Source: Pseudomonas allokribbensis (GTDB lineage Bacteria; Pseudomonadota; Gammaproteobacteria; Pseudomonadales; Pseudomonadaceae). From it: DNA of 64,000 bases. The DNA is taken from the NCBI RefSeq assembly GCF_014863605.1, contig NZ_CP062252.1, positions 3,729,001 through 3,793,000 on the forward strand, read 5' to 3'. Under the pieces are notes generated by a model. The model was not told where the DNA came from. It made no database searches and saw only the letters and a program-made list of their open reading frames with translations. Positions 8,579-18,265 of the stretch are shown here, one piece after another (position 1 is the stretch's first letter; each line of letters begins with the position of its first letter). The position numbers were made by a program, and so were the translations under genes.

Positions 8579-11500
8579 TCAGTGGAAATCGCGGCTTTGC
8601 ACCCGAATGCCGTTGAGCAACGGGCTGAGGTCACTCAAGCGTCCGGCAATCAGATGCCGGACTTCGCCTTCACGCTCCCAGCGGCCATCGACCTTGAGCA
8701 GTTGCGAGCCCACCAGCACCTGACGCTGGCGCTCGGCCAGATCGCGCCAGACCACCACGTTGACGTTGCCGAATTCGTCCTCCAGCGTCACGAAGGTCAC
8801 GCCGCTGGCGGTGGCCGGTCGTTGGCGGCCGGTCACCAGCCCCGCCACGCTGACCGGTCGCCCGTGCTCGACCTCCAGCAACTCCCGGGAACTGCGACAG
8901 CGTCGTGCCCGCAACTCATCGCGCAACAACGTCAGCGGGTGCGGCCCCAGCGTGGTGCCCAACGTGGCGTAATCGGTGAACAAATCTTCGCTGACACTCG
9001 GCGTCGGCAGCAGCACATCCGGCTCTTCCTGACTCGGCAACCCGGCAAACAACCCGAGCTGTTTCTGCACCCCGGCCACTTCCCAGCGCGCCCGATGGCG
9101 GTGACCGGCCAGCCCCCGCAGCGCTCCTGAGTCCGCCAGCAACGCCTGAGCCCGACTGTCGAGCCCGGCCCGCTCGCCCAGATCGGCGACATCGGCAAAC
9201 GCGCCCCTCGCCCTAGCGTTTTCAATGTTCCGCGCATCTTCCTCGCGAAAACCCTTGATCATGCGCAAGCCCATGCGAATCGCCGGTTGCTCGCCGGCAA
9301 TCGGCTCCAGACTGCAATCCCAGTCACTGGCGCGCACGTCCACCGGGCGGATCTGCAAATGATGGCGGCGCGCATCCTGGAGAATCTGATCCGGGCTGTA
9401 GAAACCCATCGGCCAGCTGTTGATCAGCGCACAGGCAAACGCCGCCGGTTCGTGGCACTTGAGCCAGCAACTGGCATAGGTCAACAAGGCAAAACTGGCG
9501 GCGTGGGACTCGGGAAAACCGTAACTGCCGAAGCCTTTGATCTGTTCGAAGATCTGCGCGGCGAATTCCGGGGTGTAGCCGTTTTTCTTCATGCCGGCAG
9601 CCAGCCGCTCCTTGTGCGGTTCCAGCCCGCCATGGCGCTTCCACGCGGCCATGGAGCGGCGCAACTGATCGGCCTCGCCGGGGCTGTAGTCGGCGGCGAC
9701 AATGGCGATCTGCATCACCTGCTCCTGAAACAGCGGCACGCCGAGGGTGCGCTTGAGCACCACTTCCAGCTCCGGTGACGGATAGGTTGCCTTTTCCTCC
9801 TTGTTTCGGCGGCGCAGGTACGGATGCACCATCCCGCCCTGGATCGGCCCCGGCCGGACGATGGCCACCTCGATCACCAGGTCGTAGAAGTTCTGTGGGC
9901 GCAGGCGCGGCAGCATCGACATCTGCGCCCGGGACTCGATCTGGAACACGCCGATGGTGTCGGCGCGGCTGATCATGTCGTAGGTCGGGCGATCGTCAGG
10001 CGGGATGGTGGCCAGGCTCAGATCCTGATGGCGATGGCGACGCAGCAGGTCGAAACAACGGCGGATCGCACTGAGCATGCCGAGGGCGAGGATATCTACC
10101 TTGAGCAGCCCGACCGCATCGAGGTCGTCCTTGTCCCACTGGATGATCGTGCGGTCGGCCATGGCGGCGTTTTCCACCGGCACCAGCGTGTCCAGCGGTT
10201 GCTCGGAAATCACGAAACCGCCGGGGTGCTGCGACAGGTGCCGGGGGAAGCCGATCAGTTGCCCGGTCAGGCTCAGCACCCGGTGCAGGATCGGACTGTC
10301 CGGGTCGAAGCCACTTTCGCGCAGGCGTTCCACGGGCGGCGTTTCATCGCTCCAGTGGCCGCAGCAGTCGGCCAGCGCATTGATCTGGTCCGGCGGCAGG
10401 CCCAGCGCCTTGGCCACATCGCGCACCGCGCCGGCGGCGTGATAGGTGCTGACCACCGCCGTCAGCGCCGCACGACGGCGGCCATAACGACGGAACACGT
10501 ATTGCAGGACTTCTTCCCGGCGCTCGTGTTCGAAATCCACGTCGATGTCCGGCGGTTCGTTGCGCTCCCTCGACATGAAGCGCTCGAACAGCAGCGTGGT
10601 GCGATCCGGGTCGATCTCGGTGATGCCCAAGGCAAAACACACCGCCGAGTTGGCTGCCGAACCTCGGCCCTGGCAGAGGATTTTCTGCTCCCGGGCGTAA
10701 CGCACCACGTCGTGCACGGTGAGGAAGTAGCTTTCGTAACCGAGTTCGGCGATCAGCTCCAGCTCATCGTCGATCTGTTTGAGCACCTTGGGTTGCGCGC
10801 CTTGTGGCCAGCGCCAGGCGATGCCTTGCTCGGTCAAATGACGCAGCCAGGAACTGGCGTCGTGTTCCTCGGGCACCAGCTCTTTGGGGTATTGATAGCG
10901 CAACTGGCCGAGGTCGAACGTGCAGCGGCGGGCCAGCCTCACCGATTCGTCCAGCAAGGTCTGCGGATACAACTCGCTCAATGCGTCGAGACTGCGCAAA
11001 TGCCGCTCGCCATTGGGATGCAGACGCAACCCGGCCTCAGCCACCGGGACGTGATGACGGATCGCAGTCATGGTGTCCTGCAAGGCACGGCGGCCACGGG
11101 CATGCATGTGCACATCACCGCTGGCCACCGCTGGAATCTGCAACTCACCCGCCAGACTCAGCAGCGCGGCCAGCCGCTGTTGATCGTTCTGCCCGCGATG
11201 CAACTGCACCGCCAGCCACAAACGTTCGCCGAAGGTCTGTTTCAGCCAGCGGCCCTCTTCCACGTCGTCGACCGCCTCCGGCACCCACAACACCAGCAAC
11301 CCCGGCAACGGTTCGCTGAAGTCCTCGCGCAGCACTTGATACTGGCCTTTCTGCGTACGCCGTCGAGCCTGGGTAATCAAGCCGCACAGCGCCTGATAAC
11401 CCTCGATGTTTTCTACCAGCAACACCAGTTTCGGGCCGTTCTCGATGCGGATTTCGCTGCCGATGATCAGCGGCAGCTCCACGGACTTGGCCGCCTGCCA

Positions 11501-11656
11501 GGCACGGACAATTCCGGCGAGGGTGCACTCATCGGTGATCGCCAGCGCCTGATAGCCGTGTTTTTTCGCCCGTTGGAACAACTCCAGCGCACTGGAGGCG
11601 CCGCGCTGGAAACTGAAGTTCGACAGGCAGTGCAGCTCGGCATAACCCTGGTTCAC
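8579..11656 (-). CDS. dnaE2: Error-prone DNA polymerase, DnaE2/ImuC
   Basis: A 1025-residue C-family polymerase alpha subunit of the damage-inducible type. It opens with the PHP domain ([18 protein letters not shown]) and carries the polymerase acidic motif [12 protein letters not shown]. It ends with a tail containing an OB-fold segment ([13 protein letters not shown]) rather than the long tail of replicative DnaE. The GTG at 11656 overlaps the imuB stop as GTGA and puts the family-typical opening at the start; an upstream ATG at 11677 would overlap imuB by 25 bases. It performs translesion synthesis with ImuA and ImuB and is under LexA2 control as part of the lexA2-imuA-imuB-dnaE2 operon. 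Confidence 0.95.
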   Translation of the reverse strand: MNQGYAELHCLSNFSFQRGASSALELFQRAKKHGYQALAITDECTLAGIVRAWQAAKSVELPLIIGSEIRIENGPKLVLLVENIEGYQALCGLITQARRRTQKGQYQVLREDFSEPLPGLLVLWVPEAVDDVEEGRWLKQTFGERLWLAVQLHRGQNDQQRLAALLSLAGELQIPAVASGDVHMHARGRRALQDTMTAIRHHVPVAEAGLRLHPNGERHLRSLDALSELYPQTLLDESVRLARRCTFDLGQLRYQYPKELVPEEHDASSWLRHLTEQGIAWRWPQGAQPKVLKQIDDELELIAELGYESYFLTVHDVVRYAREQKILCQGRGSAANSAVCFALGITEIDPDRTTLLFERFMSRERNEPPDIDVDFEHERREEVLQYVFRRYGRRRAALTAVVSTYHAAGAVRDVAKALGLPPDQINALADCCGHWSDETPPVERLRESGFDPDSPILHRVLSLTGQLIGFPRHLSQHPGGFVISEQPLDTLVPVENAAMADRTIIQWDKDDLDAVGLLKVDILALGMLSAIRRCFDLLRRHRHQDLSLATIPPDDRPTYDMISRADTIGVFQIESRAQMSMLPRLRPQNFYDLVIEVAIVRPGPIQGGMVHPYLRRRNKEEKATYPSPELEVVLKRTLGVPLFQEQVMQIAIVAADYSPGEADQLRRSMAAWKRHGGLEPHKERLAAGMKKNGYTPEFAAQIFEQIKGFGSYGFPESHAASFALLTYASCWLKCHEPAAFACALINSWPMGFYSPDQILQDARRHHLQIRPVDVRASDWDCSLEPIAGEQPAIRMGLRMIKGFREEDARNIENARARGAFADVADLGERAGLDSRAQALLADSGALRGLAGHRHRARWEVAGVQKQLGLFAGLPSQEEPDVLLPTPSVSEDLFTDYATLGTTLGPHPLTLLRDELRARRCRSSRELLEVEHGRPVSVAGLVTGRQRPATASGVTFVTLEDEFGNVNVVVWRDLAERQRQVLVGSQLLKVDGRWEREGEVRHLIAGRLSDLSPLLNGIRVQSRDFH

Positions 11657-13068
11657 GCGAACCAGCCCTGCAGCCACAAGGGACCGCCCTCACCCACCGC
11701 CCGGTACGCCCAGCCTTGCTGGCCGGCGCGGTTCTGGATCAGGTAATAGTCGCGGCGCACGTCGTCACCGTCCCACCAGCCGGACTCGATACGTTCCGGC
11801 CCCATGAGGATGCGCGCCGAACCTTCGGGCACGGTCTGCGGCTCGCCCAGCAACCAGCCCGGACGCTGCACGCCCGGCAACGCAGCGCAACGCTGTTTGT
11901 CATCGGCGCTCTGCCACGCGCACTCCGGTCGATGATCGGCCTGGAAGCGCAGGCCCTGCACCGCTTCATCCCCCAGCCGCGCACGCAGGCGTTCGCGCAG
12001 TTGCTCCCAGGGCAAGGTCTGCTGCGGGCGGTCGTCGAACAGTTCCTGAAACTGCGGCACGAAACTCGGCAGATCCTCGGCGCGCAGACGAAAACCGCGT
12101 ACCGGGGCTTCGACCTGCACCTGCTCCAATCGACCACGGGCCAGCTCGAAGAGCATCGCCGGATCGCGCTCGGCGCTGAGCAGGCCGACCTTGATCAGAG
12201 TGTCCGGCAACCCGGCGTGTTCCAGGTGCAGATCGAAGCGCTGCACGCCGCTGTCGCGCCCGCACAGAAACGCCGACAGATCGCCCGTCAGGCGGCGCAA
12301 CGGGAACAGCAGCGCCTGATGAGACTGCACGTCGAAATTGAGTTCGATGCGCACATCGAAGCGATCCGGCGGCAGGTAGAACGCCAGCGCAAGCGGCCGT
12401 GCGCCGAACAGCGTGTCCAGATGCTTGAGCATCGGCGCCTCGAAACGCCGGGCCAATGCCTGACGCGGCAGGCTCTGCACCTGATGAAGGTTGCGCAGGC
12501 CCATGCGCGACAGCGCCGTGGCCACGCTCGGCTCAAGCCCGACACGGTCAACCGGCAGTTGCCCGAGGTGATGGCGCAGGGCTTCACCGTCGGGCACCAC
12601 CAATCCGTCATAGGCGTTGGCCAACACCCGCGCCGCCACTGGGTTGGGCGCGGCAACGATGCGGTGACGAAAGCCCAGCTCCGTCAGCTCAGTACGTAAT
12701 CGCGCCTCGAACTGCGTCCAGGAACCGAACAGCCCGAGGCTCGATTCGATCTCGAACACCACGGTACGCGGGTAATGCACGCTGACCTGGGCGCTGAAAC
12801 GATAGGCCCAAGCCGCGAGAAACTGCTGCCAGTGCTCGACCTCGGCCGCGTCGTAATCGACGGTGGCGAAACCTTTGCTCATGGCCTGCGCGGCGGTCAT
12901 CGACTGCCCCGGACGCAAGCCCAGCGCCCGCGCCGCCGGATTGACCGCTTGCAGCACCCGGCGCTGGGCCGGGCCGCTGAGCAGCGCCAACGGTTGGTCG
13001 GGATCGGGGCGCTGACGCAGCACGGCGTCGAGGGCCAATTGCGGGAACAGAATGCAAACCCAGCGCAT
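11653..13068 (-). CDS. imuB: Y-family polymerase-like protein ImuB
   Basis: A 471-residue protein related to Y-family DNA polymerases. It begins [17 protein letters not shown], where active enzymes have an acidic metal-binding motif. The second acidic site is also lost ([13 protein letters not shown] in place of the SxDE motif). This matches ImuB, which is catalytically dead and recruits DnaE2 to the sliding clamp. The chosen ATG lies eight bases after the imuA stop and is preferred to an in-frame ATG at 13170 inside imuA. It is the third gene of the damage-inducible cassette. Confidence 0.93.
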   Translation of the reverse strand: MRWVCILFPQLALDAVLRQRPDPDQPLALLSGPAQRRVLQAVNPAARALGLRPGQSMTAAQAMSKGFATVDYDAAEVEHWQQFLAAWAYRFSAQVSVHYPRTVVFEIESSLGLFGSWTQFEARLRTELTELGFRHRIVAAPNPVAARVLANAYDGLVVPDGEALRHHLGQLPVDRVGLEPSVATALSRMGLRNLHQVQSLPRQALARRFEAPMLKHLDTLFGARPLALAFYLPPDRFDVRIELNFDVQSHQALLFPLRRLTGDLSAFLCGRDSGVQRFDLHLEHAGLPDTLIKVGLLSAERDPAMLFELARGRLEQVQVEAPVRGFRLRAEDLPSFVPQFQELFDDRPQQTLPWEQLRERLRARLGDEAVQGLRFQADHRPECAWQSADDKQRCAALPGVQRPGWLLGEPQTVPEGSARILMGPERIESGWWDGDDVRRDYYLIQNRAGQQGWAYRAVGEGGPLWLQGWFA

Positions 13069-13075
13069 GGCGACC

Positions 13076-13693
13076 TCAATGCCCCACGGTAAAGGCAATC
13101 GGTGCGCTGCGCGCCAGCCCGCCCCGGCATTTGAGTACGCGCAATTGCGCCGGGCGGGCATCGATGGCAATGCGCAATGCGGCCGGCGACGGATTGACCG
13201 CTTCGCTCAAGGGTCGCCACGCGAACGCCAGGGTCTGGCCGGTTTCCGCCGCTACCTGCAAACGGCGCAAGGCGCGGTCATCGGCCTTGTGCGGCCAGCA
13301 CAGCACTGCACCGCAACTGCCCGAACGCAGGCATTGTTCCGCCGCCCACAACGCATCGCGCTCGCTGGCCTGGATCACCGACAACTGCCGCAGATCGACC
13401 CCGGCATTGGCCCAGGCCTGCGGATACGGCACGAACGGCGGCGCCACCAGCACGATGCGCTCGCCCGCCGCCGACAGCCGCGCCAGGGTCGGCCACACCA
13501 GTTGCAGTTCGCCGACACCGGGCCCGGCCAGCAGTATTTCGCTCAGCGCCGCTTCCGGCCAGCCGCCACTGGGCAAGGCGGCATCCAGCGCCGCGTGCCC
13601 GGTGGGTTGCGGGCTGGCGGCCGGTGGCGCAGGCCGGCCCTTCCAGACCTGGCCACCATTGAACAGCGTATCCAGCGCGACGACGGCACCCAT
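13076..13693 (-). CDS. imuA: Translesion synthesis accessory protein ImuA
   Basis: A 205-residue RecA-fold protein of the ImuA family (ALDAALPSGGWPEAALSEILLAGPGVGEL, read here in pieces; IVLVAPPFVPYPQAW; CLRSGSCGAVLCWP). ImuA links the mutasome to RecA and is required with ImuB and DnaE2 for induced mutagenesis. It abuts lexA2, sharing a base at 13693, and is followed closely by imuB, so all four genes form one operon. Its length is typical for pseudomonads. Confidence 0.92.
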   Translation of the reverse strand: MGAVVALDTLFNGGQVWKGRPAPPAASPQPTGHAALDAALPSGGWPEAALSEILLAGPGVGELQLVWPTLARLSAAGERIVLVAPPFVPYPQAWANAGVDLRQLSVIQASERDALWAAEQCLRSGSCGAVLCWPHKADDRALRRLQVAAETGQTLAFAWRPLSEAVNPSPAALRIAIDARPAQLRVLKCRGGLARSAPIAFTVGH

Positions 13694-14310
13694 CAGCCTT
13701 GCCTCACCAGACCGCAGAACACCCCTTCGATGGCCAGGTCCTGATCGGCCCGCACGACAATCGGCTGGTACGCCGGGTTGCGCGGCAACAGGCGAACCTC
13801 ATCGCCGGTCCGCTCGAAACGTTTGATGGTGACTTCACCGTCGAGCCGCGCCACCACGATCTGGCCGTTGAGCGCCTCGGGGTTGCGCCGCACGCCGACC
13901 AGATCGCCATCGAGAATGCCGTCCTCGATCATCGAATCGCCCTGCACCCGCAACATGTAGTCGGGCGTACGGGAGAACAGCGCGGGGTCGAGCATCAGCC
14001 GATTGTGGATGTCGGCATCGGCGCCGATGGGCGCACCGGCGGCCACCCGGCCAAGCACCGGGACTTCGAGCAGTTCCGGCCGCGCCGGTTGCCCGAGCAA
14101 ACGAATGCCCCGGGCCTGATTCGGATTGACCTCGATAAACCCGGCTTCGGTCAGCGCCAGCACATGCTTGCGCGCCACGCTGCGGGAGGCAAAACCAAAA
14201 GCCTCGCTGATTTCAGCGAGGCTTGGGGGCTGACCGTGTTCGGCGATGCGTTCGCGGATAAAGGTCAGGATGGCGGTACGGCGGGGAGTCAGAGTCGTCA
14301 TGGAGTACAT
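13693..14310 (-). CDS. lexA2: LexA2 repressor of the imuA-imuB-dnaE2 operon
   Basis: A 205-residue LexA-type repressor. It has an N-terminal winged helix (PSLAEISEAFGFASRS as recognition region), an Ala91-Gly92 self-cleavage site in GRVAAGAPI, catalytic Ser126 in GDSMIEDG and Lys163 in EVTIKRFE. It is the first gene of the cassette, and in pseudomonads this second LexA represses its own operon. The ATG at 14310 has AGGAG five bases upstream. Another ATG at 14301 lacks a well-spaced site. The ribosome-binding site and start codon lie within the operator, so repression and translation signals overlap. Confidence 0.94.
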   Translation of the reverse strand: MYSMTTLTPRRTAILTFIRERIAEHGQPPSLAEISEAFGFASRSVARKHVLALTEAGFIEVNPNQARGIRLLGQPARPELLEVPVLGRVAAGAPIGADADIHNRLMLDPALFSRTPDYMLRVQGDSMIEDGILDGDLVGVRRNPEALNGQIVVARLDGEVTIKRFERTGDEVRLLPRNPAYQPIVVRADQDLAIEGVFCGLVRQG

Positions 14311-14319
14311 TTGTACTCC
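14302..14319. promoter_or_regulatory. LexA2 operator, perfect palindrome over the lexA2 start
   Basis: The sequence GGAGTACA-TT-TGTACTCC is a perfect inverted repeat containing GTAC-N4-GTAC. Work on Pseudomonas putida described a LexA2 box of the form GTAC-N4-GTGC, distinct from the CTGT-N8-ACAG box of LexA1. The site covers both the Shine-Dalgarno bases and the ATG of lexA2. Confidence 0.85.
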
Positions 14320-14348
14320 TGTGGGAATTTCCTGACAAGCACCGCCAG

Positions 14349-15266
14349 TCAGCTCAAACCGCGTTCGGCGAGAAACTCTGAAATGTAATCAATGAACGCC
14401 ACAACCTTGGCCGTCGCCCGCCGATGGCTCGGGTACACCGCCAGGATGTGCGGGCCGAAACTGTCCGGGTCGATCTCGTAATCGGCCATGACCCGCACCA
14501 GTCGCCCGTCAACGATGTACGGCGCGGCGCTCCACAGCGGTGTGTGCAGCAAACCGCGCCCAGCCAAAGCGCTGGCCAGCAGCAAATCGTAATTGTCGCT
14601 GCGCAACAGCGGCGCCGCCGGTTGCGCCAGGCTCAGGCGCTGGCCGTCGCGTTCGGCCCACCAGAATTCGCGGCTGAGCAACGGATGCCGGTACAGCAAC
14701 CATTCATGTTGATCGAGGGTTTGCGGCGTGACCGGCAAGCCCTTGCGCGCCAGGTATTCGGGGCTGCCGCACAGCGCCAGACGATTGCTGCCGACCACCC
14801 GGGCAATCAGCCCCGGCAAGTCGTCATGCCCCTCGCGCAGTGCCAGGTCGTAACCGCTTTCCAGCAGATTGACGAATTCGTCGCACAAATCCACTTGCAG
14901 GCTGATCTGCGAGTATTGCTGCAAAAAGCCGTCACACACCTGATCGAGAAACGCCCGCCCGTAAGCCAGCGGCGCGGTGATTTTCAGGCTGCCGCGCAGG
15001 CCGTGCTGCAACTGCTCGATTTCCTCGCTGGCCTCATCGAGGCGCTGCAACACCTGTCGTGCGGTTTCCAGATAGAGCCGGCCGATTTCGGTCAGCAGAA
15101 TCCGACGCGTGCTGCGCTCGAAGAGCCGCGCACCAAGTTCGGACTCCAGATGATTGACCGCTTTGGTCAGGGCCGACGGGGTTTTGCCCAGTTGCTCGGC
15201 AGCGCGGCTGAAACTGCCGAGCTGCGCGGTGACCACGAACATTTTCAGTGCACCCAGCTTGTCCAT
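14349..15266 (-). CDS. LysR-family transcriptional regulator
   Basis: A 305-residue LysR regulator. It has an N-terminal winged helix (ALKMFVVTAQLGSFSRAAEQLGKTPSALTKAV, seen in parts, residues about 5-36), a coiled linker rich in Glu and Leu, and a periplasmic-binding-protein-like effector domain. The ATG at 15266 gives the standard family N-terminus; a longer frame from 15485 would run back across the intergenic region and into the divergent gene. It is divergent from the exported amidohydrolase and probably controls it, responding to that enzyme's substrate or product. Confidence 0.9.
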   Translation of the reverse strand: MDKLGALKMFVVTAQLGSFSRAAEQLGKTPSALTKAVNHLESELGARLFERSTRRILLTEIGRLYLETARQVLQRLDEASEEIEQLQHGLRGSLKITAPLAYGRAFLDQVCDGFLQQYSQISLQVDLCDEFVNLLESGYDLALREGHDDLPGLIARVVGSNRLALCGSPEYLARKGLPVTPQTLDQHEWLLYRHPLLSREFWWAERDGQRLSLAQPAAPLLRSDNYDLLLASALAGRGLLHTPLWSAAPYIVDGRLVRVMADYEIDPDSFGPHILAVYPSHRRATAKVVAFIDYISEFLAERGLS

Positions 15267-15283
15267 GCTTTTTCCATTCAGGC

Positions 15284-15295
15284 AAAAACGTTTTT
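15284..15295. promoter_or_regulatory. Candidate LysR operator in the divergent promoter region
   Basis: AAAAACGTTTTT is a perfect 12-base palindrome in the 103-base gap between the divergent LysR and amidohydrolase genes. A position close to the regulator start fits LysR autoregulation. It is low in complexity, so chance is possible. Confidence 0.35.
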
Positions 15296-15369
15296 CGTGA
15301 GGGAGGCGTTCTGTCGGGCGTTGACAGCCACTAATCTGGCCATCAGACGCAATAACAAGGAAATGTTCA

Positions 15370-17124
15370 ATGAAAAGATTCATCCCGCTTTTCACCAAAA
15401 ATGTCTTGATCGCCGCTGTGAGTTTTGCCTCGATGGAAGCCATGGCCGCCACCGATCTGGTGCTGCTCAACGGCAAGATTTTCACCGCCGACCGTGCTCA
15501 GCCGAAGGTTCAGGCGCTGGCCGTGGAGAACGGCAAGGTGCTGAAAGTCGGCACCGATGCGCAGATCAAAGCCTTGATCGAGCCCGGCACCCAAGTGATC
15601 GACCTCAAAGGCCAGACGCTGATGCCCGGCCTGATCGACAGCCATTCCCACGCGATTTTCGGCGGGCTGGAAATGGTCTCGGCGAACATGGAAGACGACG
15701 TGGTCGGTCTTGATGAACTGGAGAAACGCCTGCGCGGCTGGCGTGACGACGGCAAGGCCCGGCATGGCGATGTGTTGAGCGTGGCCGGCATGAGTTCGGC
15801 GTACTGGGCCAAAGCTGAGGCCCTGGGCAAAATCTTCAACCATGGCGAATGGGCTGAAGTACCCGTGGTGTTCACCGGCAGCGATCACCACACGGCGTGG
15901 GCCAACAACGTCATGCTCAAGCGCGCGGGCATCGACGCCGCACTGCTGAAAAACTTGCCGGACGCGGAAAAAGACACCATTGGCAAACTGGCCAGCGGTG
16001 AGCCGAACGGCTTTGTGGTCGACGCCGGTTGGGATCGCGTCGCCTCGAAAATGCCGGTGCCGAGCCCTGCCGATATGCTCAAGGCCGCGCAATCGGCGGT
16101 GCGCTTCAACAACAGCCTCGGCATCACGGCGTGGATGGACCCCGCCGCCAACGCCGCGCCGGGCGAGCCGGTGTTCGCCCTCAAGCCCACCGAGAAAACT
16201 GTCGGCGTGCTGCCGGCCTACAAAGCCCTGTCGGAAAGCGGTGGCATGACCGCCCACGTCGCCGCGCTGCTGGTGGCCAACCCGAAAAGCGTCCCGGCCG
16301 ATCTCGACACCCTCGACAAGGTTCGCCAGCAGTTCCAGGGCATCCCCAACCTGACGCTGCCGGGGATCAAGATCTTCGCTGACGGCGTGATCGAATACCC
16401 GGCCCAGAGCGCCGCGATGATCGATCCCTACAGCAACTCCCACAAACAGGGCGAACTGCTGATTGATCCGCAGCACTTCGGCGAACTGGTCAGCGCCATC
16501 GACCAGCGCGGCTGGCTGGTGCACATCCACGCCATCGGCGACCGCGCGGTACGCGAATCCCTCAACGGTATCGCCCAGGCGCGCAAGGATCGACAAAGCG
16601 GCGTGACGCACTCGATCACCCACCTGCAAATGGTCAATCCGAAAGAGTTTGCGCGCTTCAAGCCATTGAACGTGATTGCCTCGATGCAATTGCTCTGGGC
16701 CAGCGCCGACGACTACACCACCGACATGATCAAGCCTTACGTCAGCGCCCTCGCCTTCCGCTATCAATACCCGGCGCACTCGCTGCTCAAGCAAGGCGCG
16801 ACGATTGCCGGCGCCAGCGACTGGCCGGTGTCCTCACCGAACCCGTGGAACGCCATGGCCCAGGCCATCACCCGCACCGGGCCGCTGGGCGTGCTCAACG
16901 CCGACGAACGCCTGGACCGCGAAACCATGTTCTACGCCTACACCGTCAACGCCGCGCGGACCATCGGCCTGGAGCAACAGATCGGTTCCCTGAGCCCCGG
17001 CAAACAGGCCGATTTCATCGTGCTCGATCGCGACGTGTTCAGCGTCGACGACAAGGCCCTGCATGACACCCAGGTTCTGCAAACCTGGTTCGCCGGCCGC
17101 CTGGTCTACGCACCGACCCTCTAA
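15370..17124 (+). CDS. Exported metal-dependent amidohydrolase (YtcJ-like, Amidohydro_3)
   Basis: A 584-residue protein with an N-terminal signal peptide (hydrophobic core, predicted cut after MEAMA). The amidohydrolase domain has DSHSHAIFGG (HxH), HIHAIGDRAV, SHSITHLQMV segments and a late aspartate in GASDWPVSSPNP. It closes with the DFIVLDRDVF composite domain. The architecture matches periplasmic YtcJ-like hydrolases acting on formamides, exo-substituted rings or similar compounds. AAGGA lies about eight bases before the ATG. It is transcribed divergently from the LysR gene and followed by a putative porin gene about 100 bases on. The substrate is unknown. Confidence 0.85.
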   Translation: MKRFIPLFTKNVLIAAVSFASMEAMAATDLVLLNGKIFTADRAQPKVQALAVENGKVLKVGTDAQIKALIEPGTQVIDLKGQTLMPGLIDSHSHAIFGGLEMVSANMEDDVVGLDELEKRLRGWRDDGKARHGDVLSVAGMSSAYWAKAEALGKIFNHGEWAEVPVVFTGSDHHTAWANNVMLKRAGIDAALLKNLPDAEKDTIGKLASGEPNGFVVDAGWDRVASKMPVPSPADMLKAAQSAVRFNNSLGITAWMDPAANAAPGEPVFALKPTEKTVGVLPAYKALSESGGMTAHVAALLVANPKSVPADLDTLDKVRQQFQGIPNLTLPGIKIFADGVIEYPAQSAAMIDPYSNSHKQGELLIDPQHFGELVSAIDQRGWLVHIHAIGDRAVRESLNGIAQARKDRQSGVTHSITHLQMVNPKEFARFKPLNVIASMQLLWASADDYTTDMIKPYVSALAFRYQYPAHSLLKQGATIAGASDWPVSSPNPWNAMAQAITRTGPLGVLNADERLDRETMFYAYTVNAARTIGLEQQIGSLSPGKQADFIVLDRDVFSVDDKALHDTQVLQTWFAGRLVYAPTL

Positions 17125-17226
17125 TAACAATCGCCGTACCCCCTGCCCGCCCCCGCGCCAGCCGCCGGGGTCCGGCGCAGCCTTGCCCGCTTCCTGCCCA
17201 TAACAATCACAACATCGGGACTTCAC

Positions 17227-17964
17227 ATGAAAGCCATGCCCCTGCTCGCCCTCACTTCCTTGAGCCTGCTGCCCTTGAGCAGCCACGCGATCCCCTTGAA
17301 CGATGATTTCGCGGTGCTGGTCGACCTGACCCTGGCCAGCGACTACCGCACTCGCGGCATCTCCCAGACCCAGAACGACCCGGCCGTGCAGGCCGGTCTG
17401 ACCCTGGCCCACAGCAGCGGCCTGTACCTCGGCGCGTGGAGTTCGAACGTCGATTTCGGCGGCGGCCTGAAAACCCGTCAGGAAGTCGATTACTACGCCG
17501 GCTGGCTGTGGCAGGCCACCGAGCAGGTGAGCCTGGACCTCGGCACCATTCGCTACGTCTACCCCAGGGAAAGCCAGTTCAATCAGACCGAGGTCTACGG
17601 GATTCTCGGCGTCTACGGCGTGAAGCTGGCGGCGTACTACTCCAGTGATGCGCCGGGCATCGACAGCAAACAGAGTTCGCTCTACAGCTACATCGGCTAT
17701 GAAACCGAATTGCCGTTCGACTCCGGGCTGAAGCTGCGCTACGGCAACATGGACTTCAAGGACCCGCATATGTATTCGGCATCCGGTCACAGCGAAGAGT
17801 CCTACCGGGAGTGGGAAGTCAAACTGACCCACAACCTGGCCGGCGTGGTGCTGGGCCTGAGTTACATCGACACTGACCTGTCGCAGAACCAGTGCCTGAG
17901 CAACTGGGGCTTCAAGGATGTGTGCACGGCGACGGTCGTGGCCAGCGTCAGCAAATCCTTCTGA
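17227..17964 (+). CDS. TorF-family putative outer-membrane porin
   Basis: A 245-residue protein with a signal peptide (cut after SSHA) and the TorF/Gcw_chp family pattern: SDYRTRGISQTQNDPAVQAGL, shortened here, then alternating amphipathic beta strands (GLYLGAWSSNVDF; YYAGWLW; LDLGTIRYVYP) and a C-terminal phenylalanine (VASVSKSF) as in outer-membrane barrels. It may let the substrate of the preceding periplasmic amidohydrolase cross the outer membrane. It converges with the DUF971 gene, which ends 22 bases away. Confidence 0.82.
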   Translation: MKAMPLLALTSLSLLPLSSHAIPLNDDFAVLVDLTLASDYRTRGISQTQNDPAVQAGLTLAHSSGLYLGAWSSNVDFGGGLKTRQEVDYYAGWLWQATEQVSLDLGTIRYVYPRESQFNQTEVYGILGVYGVKLAAYYSSDAPGIDSKQSSLYSYIGYETELPFDSGLKLRYGNMDFKDPHMYSASGHSEESYREWEVKLTHNLAGVVLGLSYIDTDLSQNQCLSNWGFKDVCTATVVASVSKSF

Positions 17965-17986
17965 GCCCCGGTTGATTGCGGTGAGT

Positions 17987-18265
17987 TCAGGGCGAGAGTT
18001 GCGCAAGGTATTGCCACGGGTAGATCCCGCGCTGATGACCATCGCTGAACACCAGTTGCAGGCCGTAACCCTGGGGGTTGAGCTCGATCACACGCACTCG
18101 ATCATCCACCAGCGGAATCGAACCTCGCAGGCGAAACGCCCGGCACTGCGAACACGGGCACTGGCGGCGCAGTTCGGCATGGTCGAGCAACTGCTCGCGG
18201 CCATCCGGCCAGCTCAGCCGCAACCGGTGTTCACTTTGGGAATTGCCGATCGCCAGCGGATTCAT
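17987..18265 (-). CDS. DUF971 / gamma-butyrobetaine hydroxylase-like N-terminal domain protein
   Basis: A 92-residue single-domain protein of the GBBH-like N-terminal (DUF971) family. It has the sheet LRLSWPDGREQLLDHAELR and the cysteine cluster CPCSQC (Cys36, Cys38, Cys41), ending IYPWQYLAQLSP. The domain is small and metal-associated, and is often linked with Fe-S or oxygenase proteins. Here it is the last gene of the GntR-AprBA-like-ABC operon and overlaps the HEAT-repeat gene by four bases. It may help assemble or regulate the Fe-S flavoprotein encoded upstream; that is inference. Confidence 0.85.
   Translation of the reverse strand: MNPLAIGNSQSEHRLRLSWPDGREQLLDHAELRRQCPCSQCRAFRLRGSIPLVDDRVRVIELNPQGYGLQLVFSDGHQRGIYPWQYLAQLSP

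Noticed and set aside
9824-11746. A 640-codon plus-strand open frame opposite dnaE2
   Set aside because: Its composition is typical of antisense frames in GC-rich genes, and dnaE2 is unmistakable.
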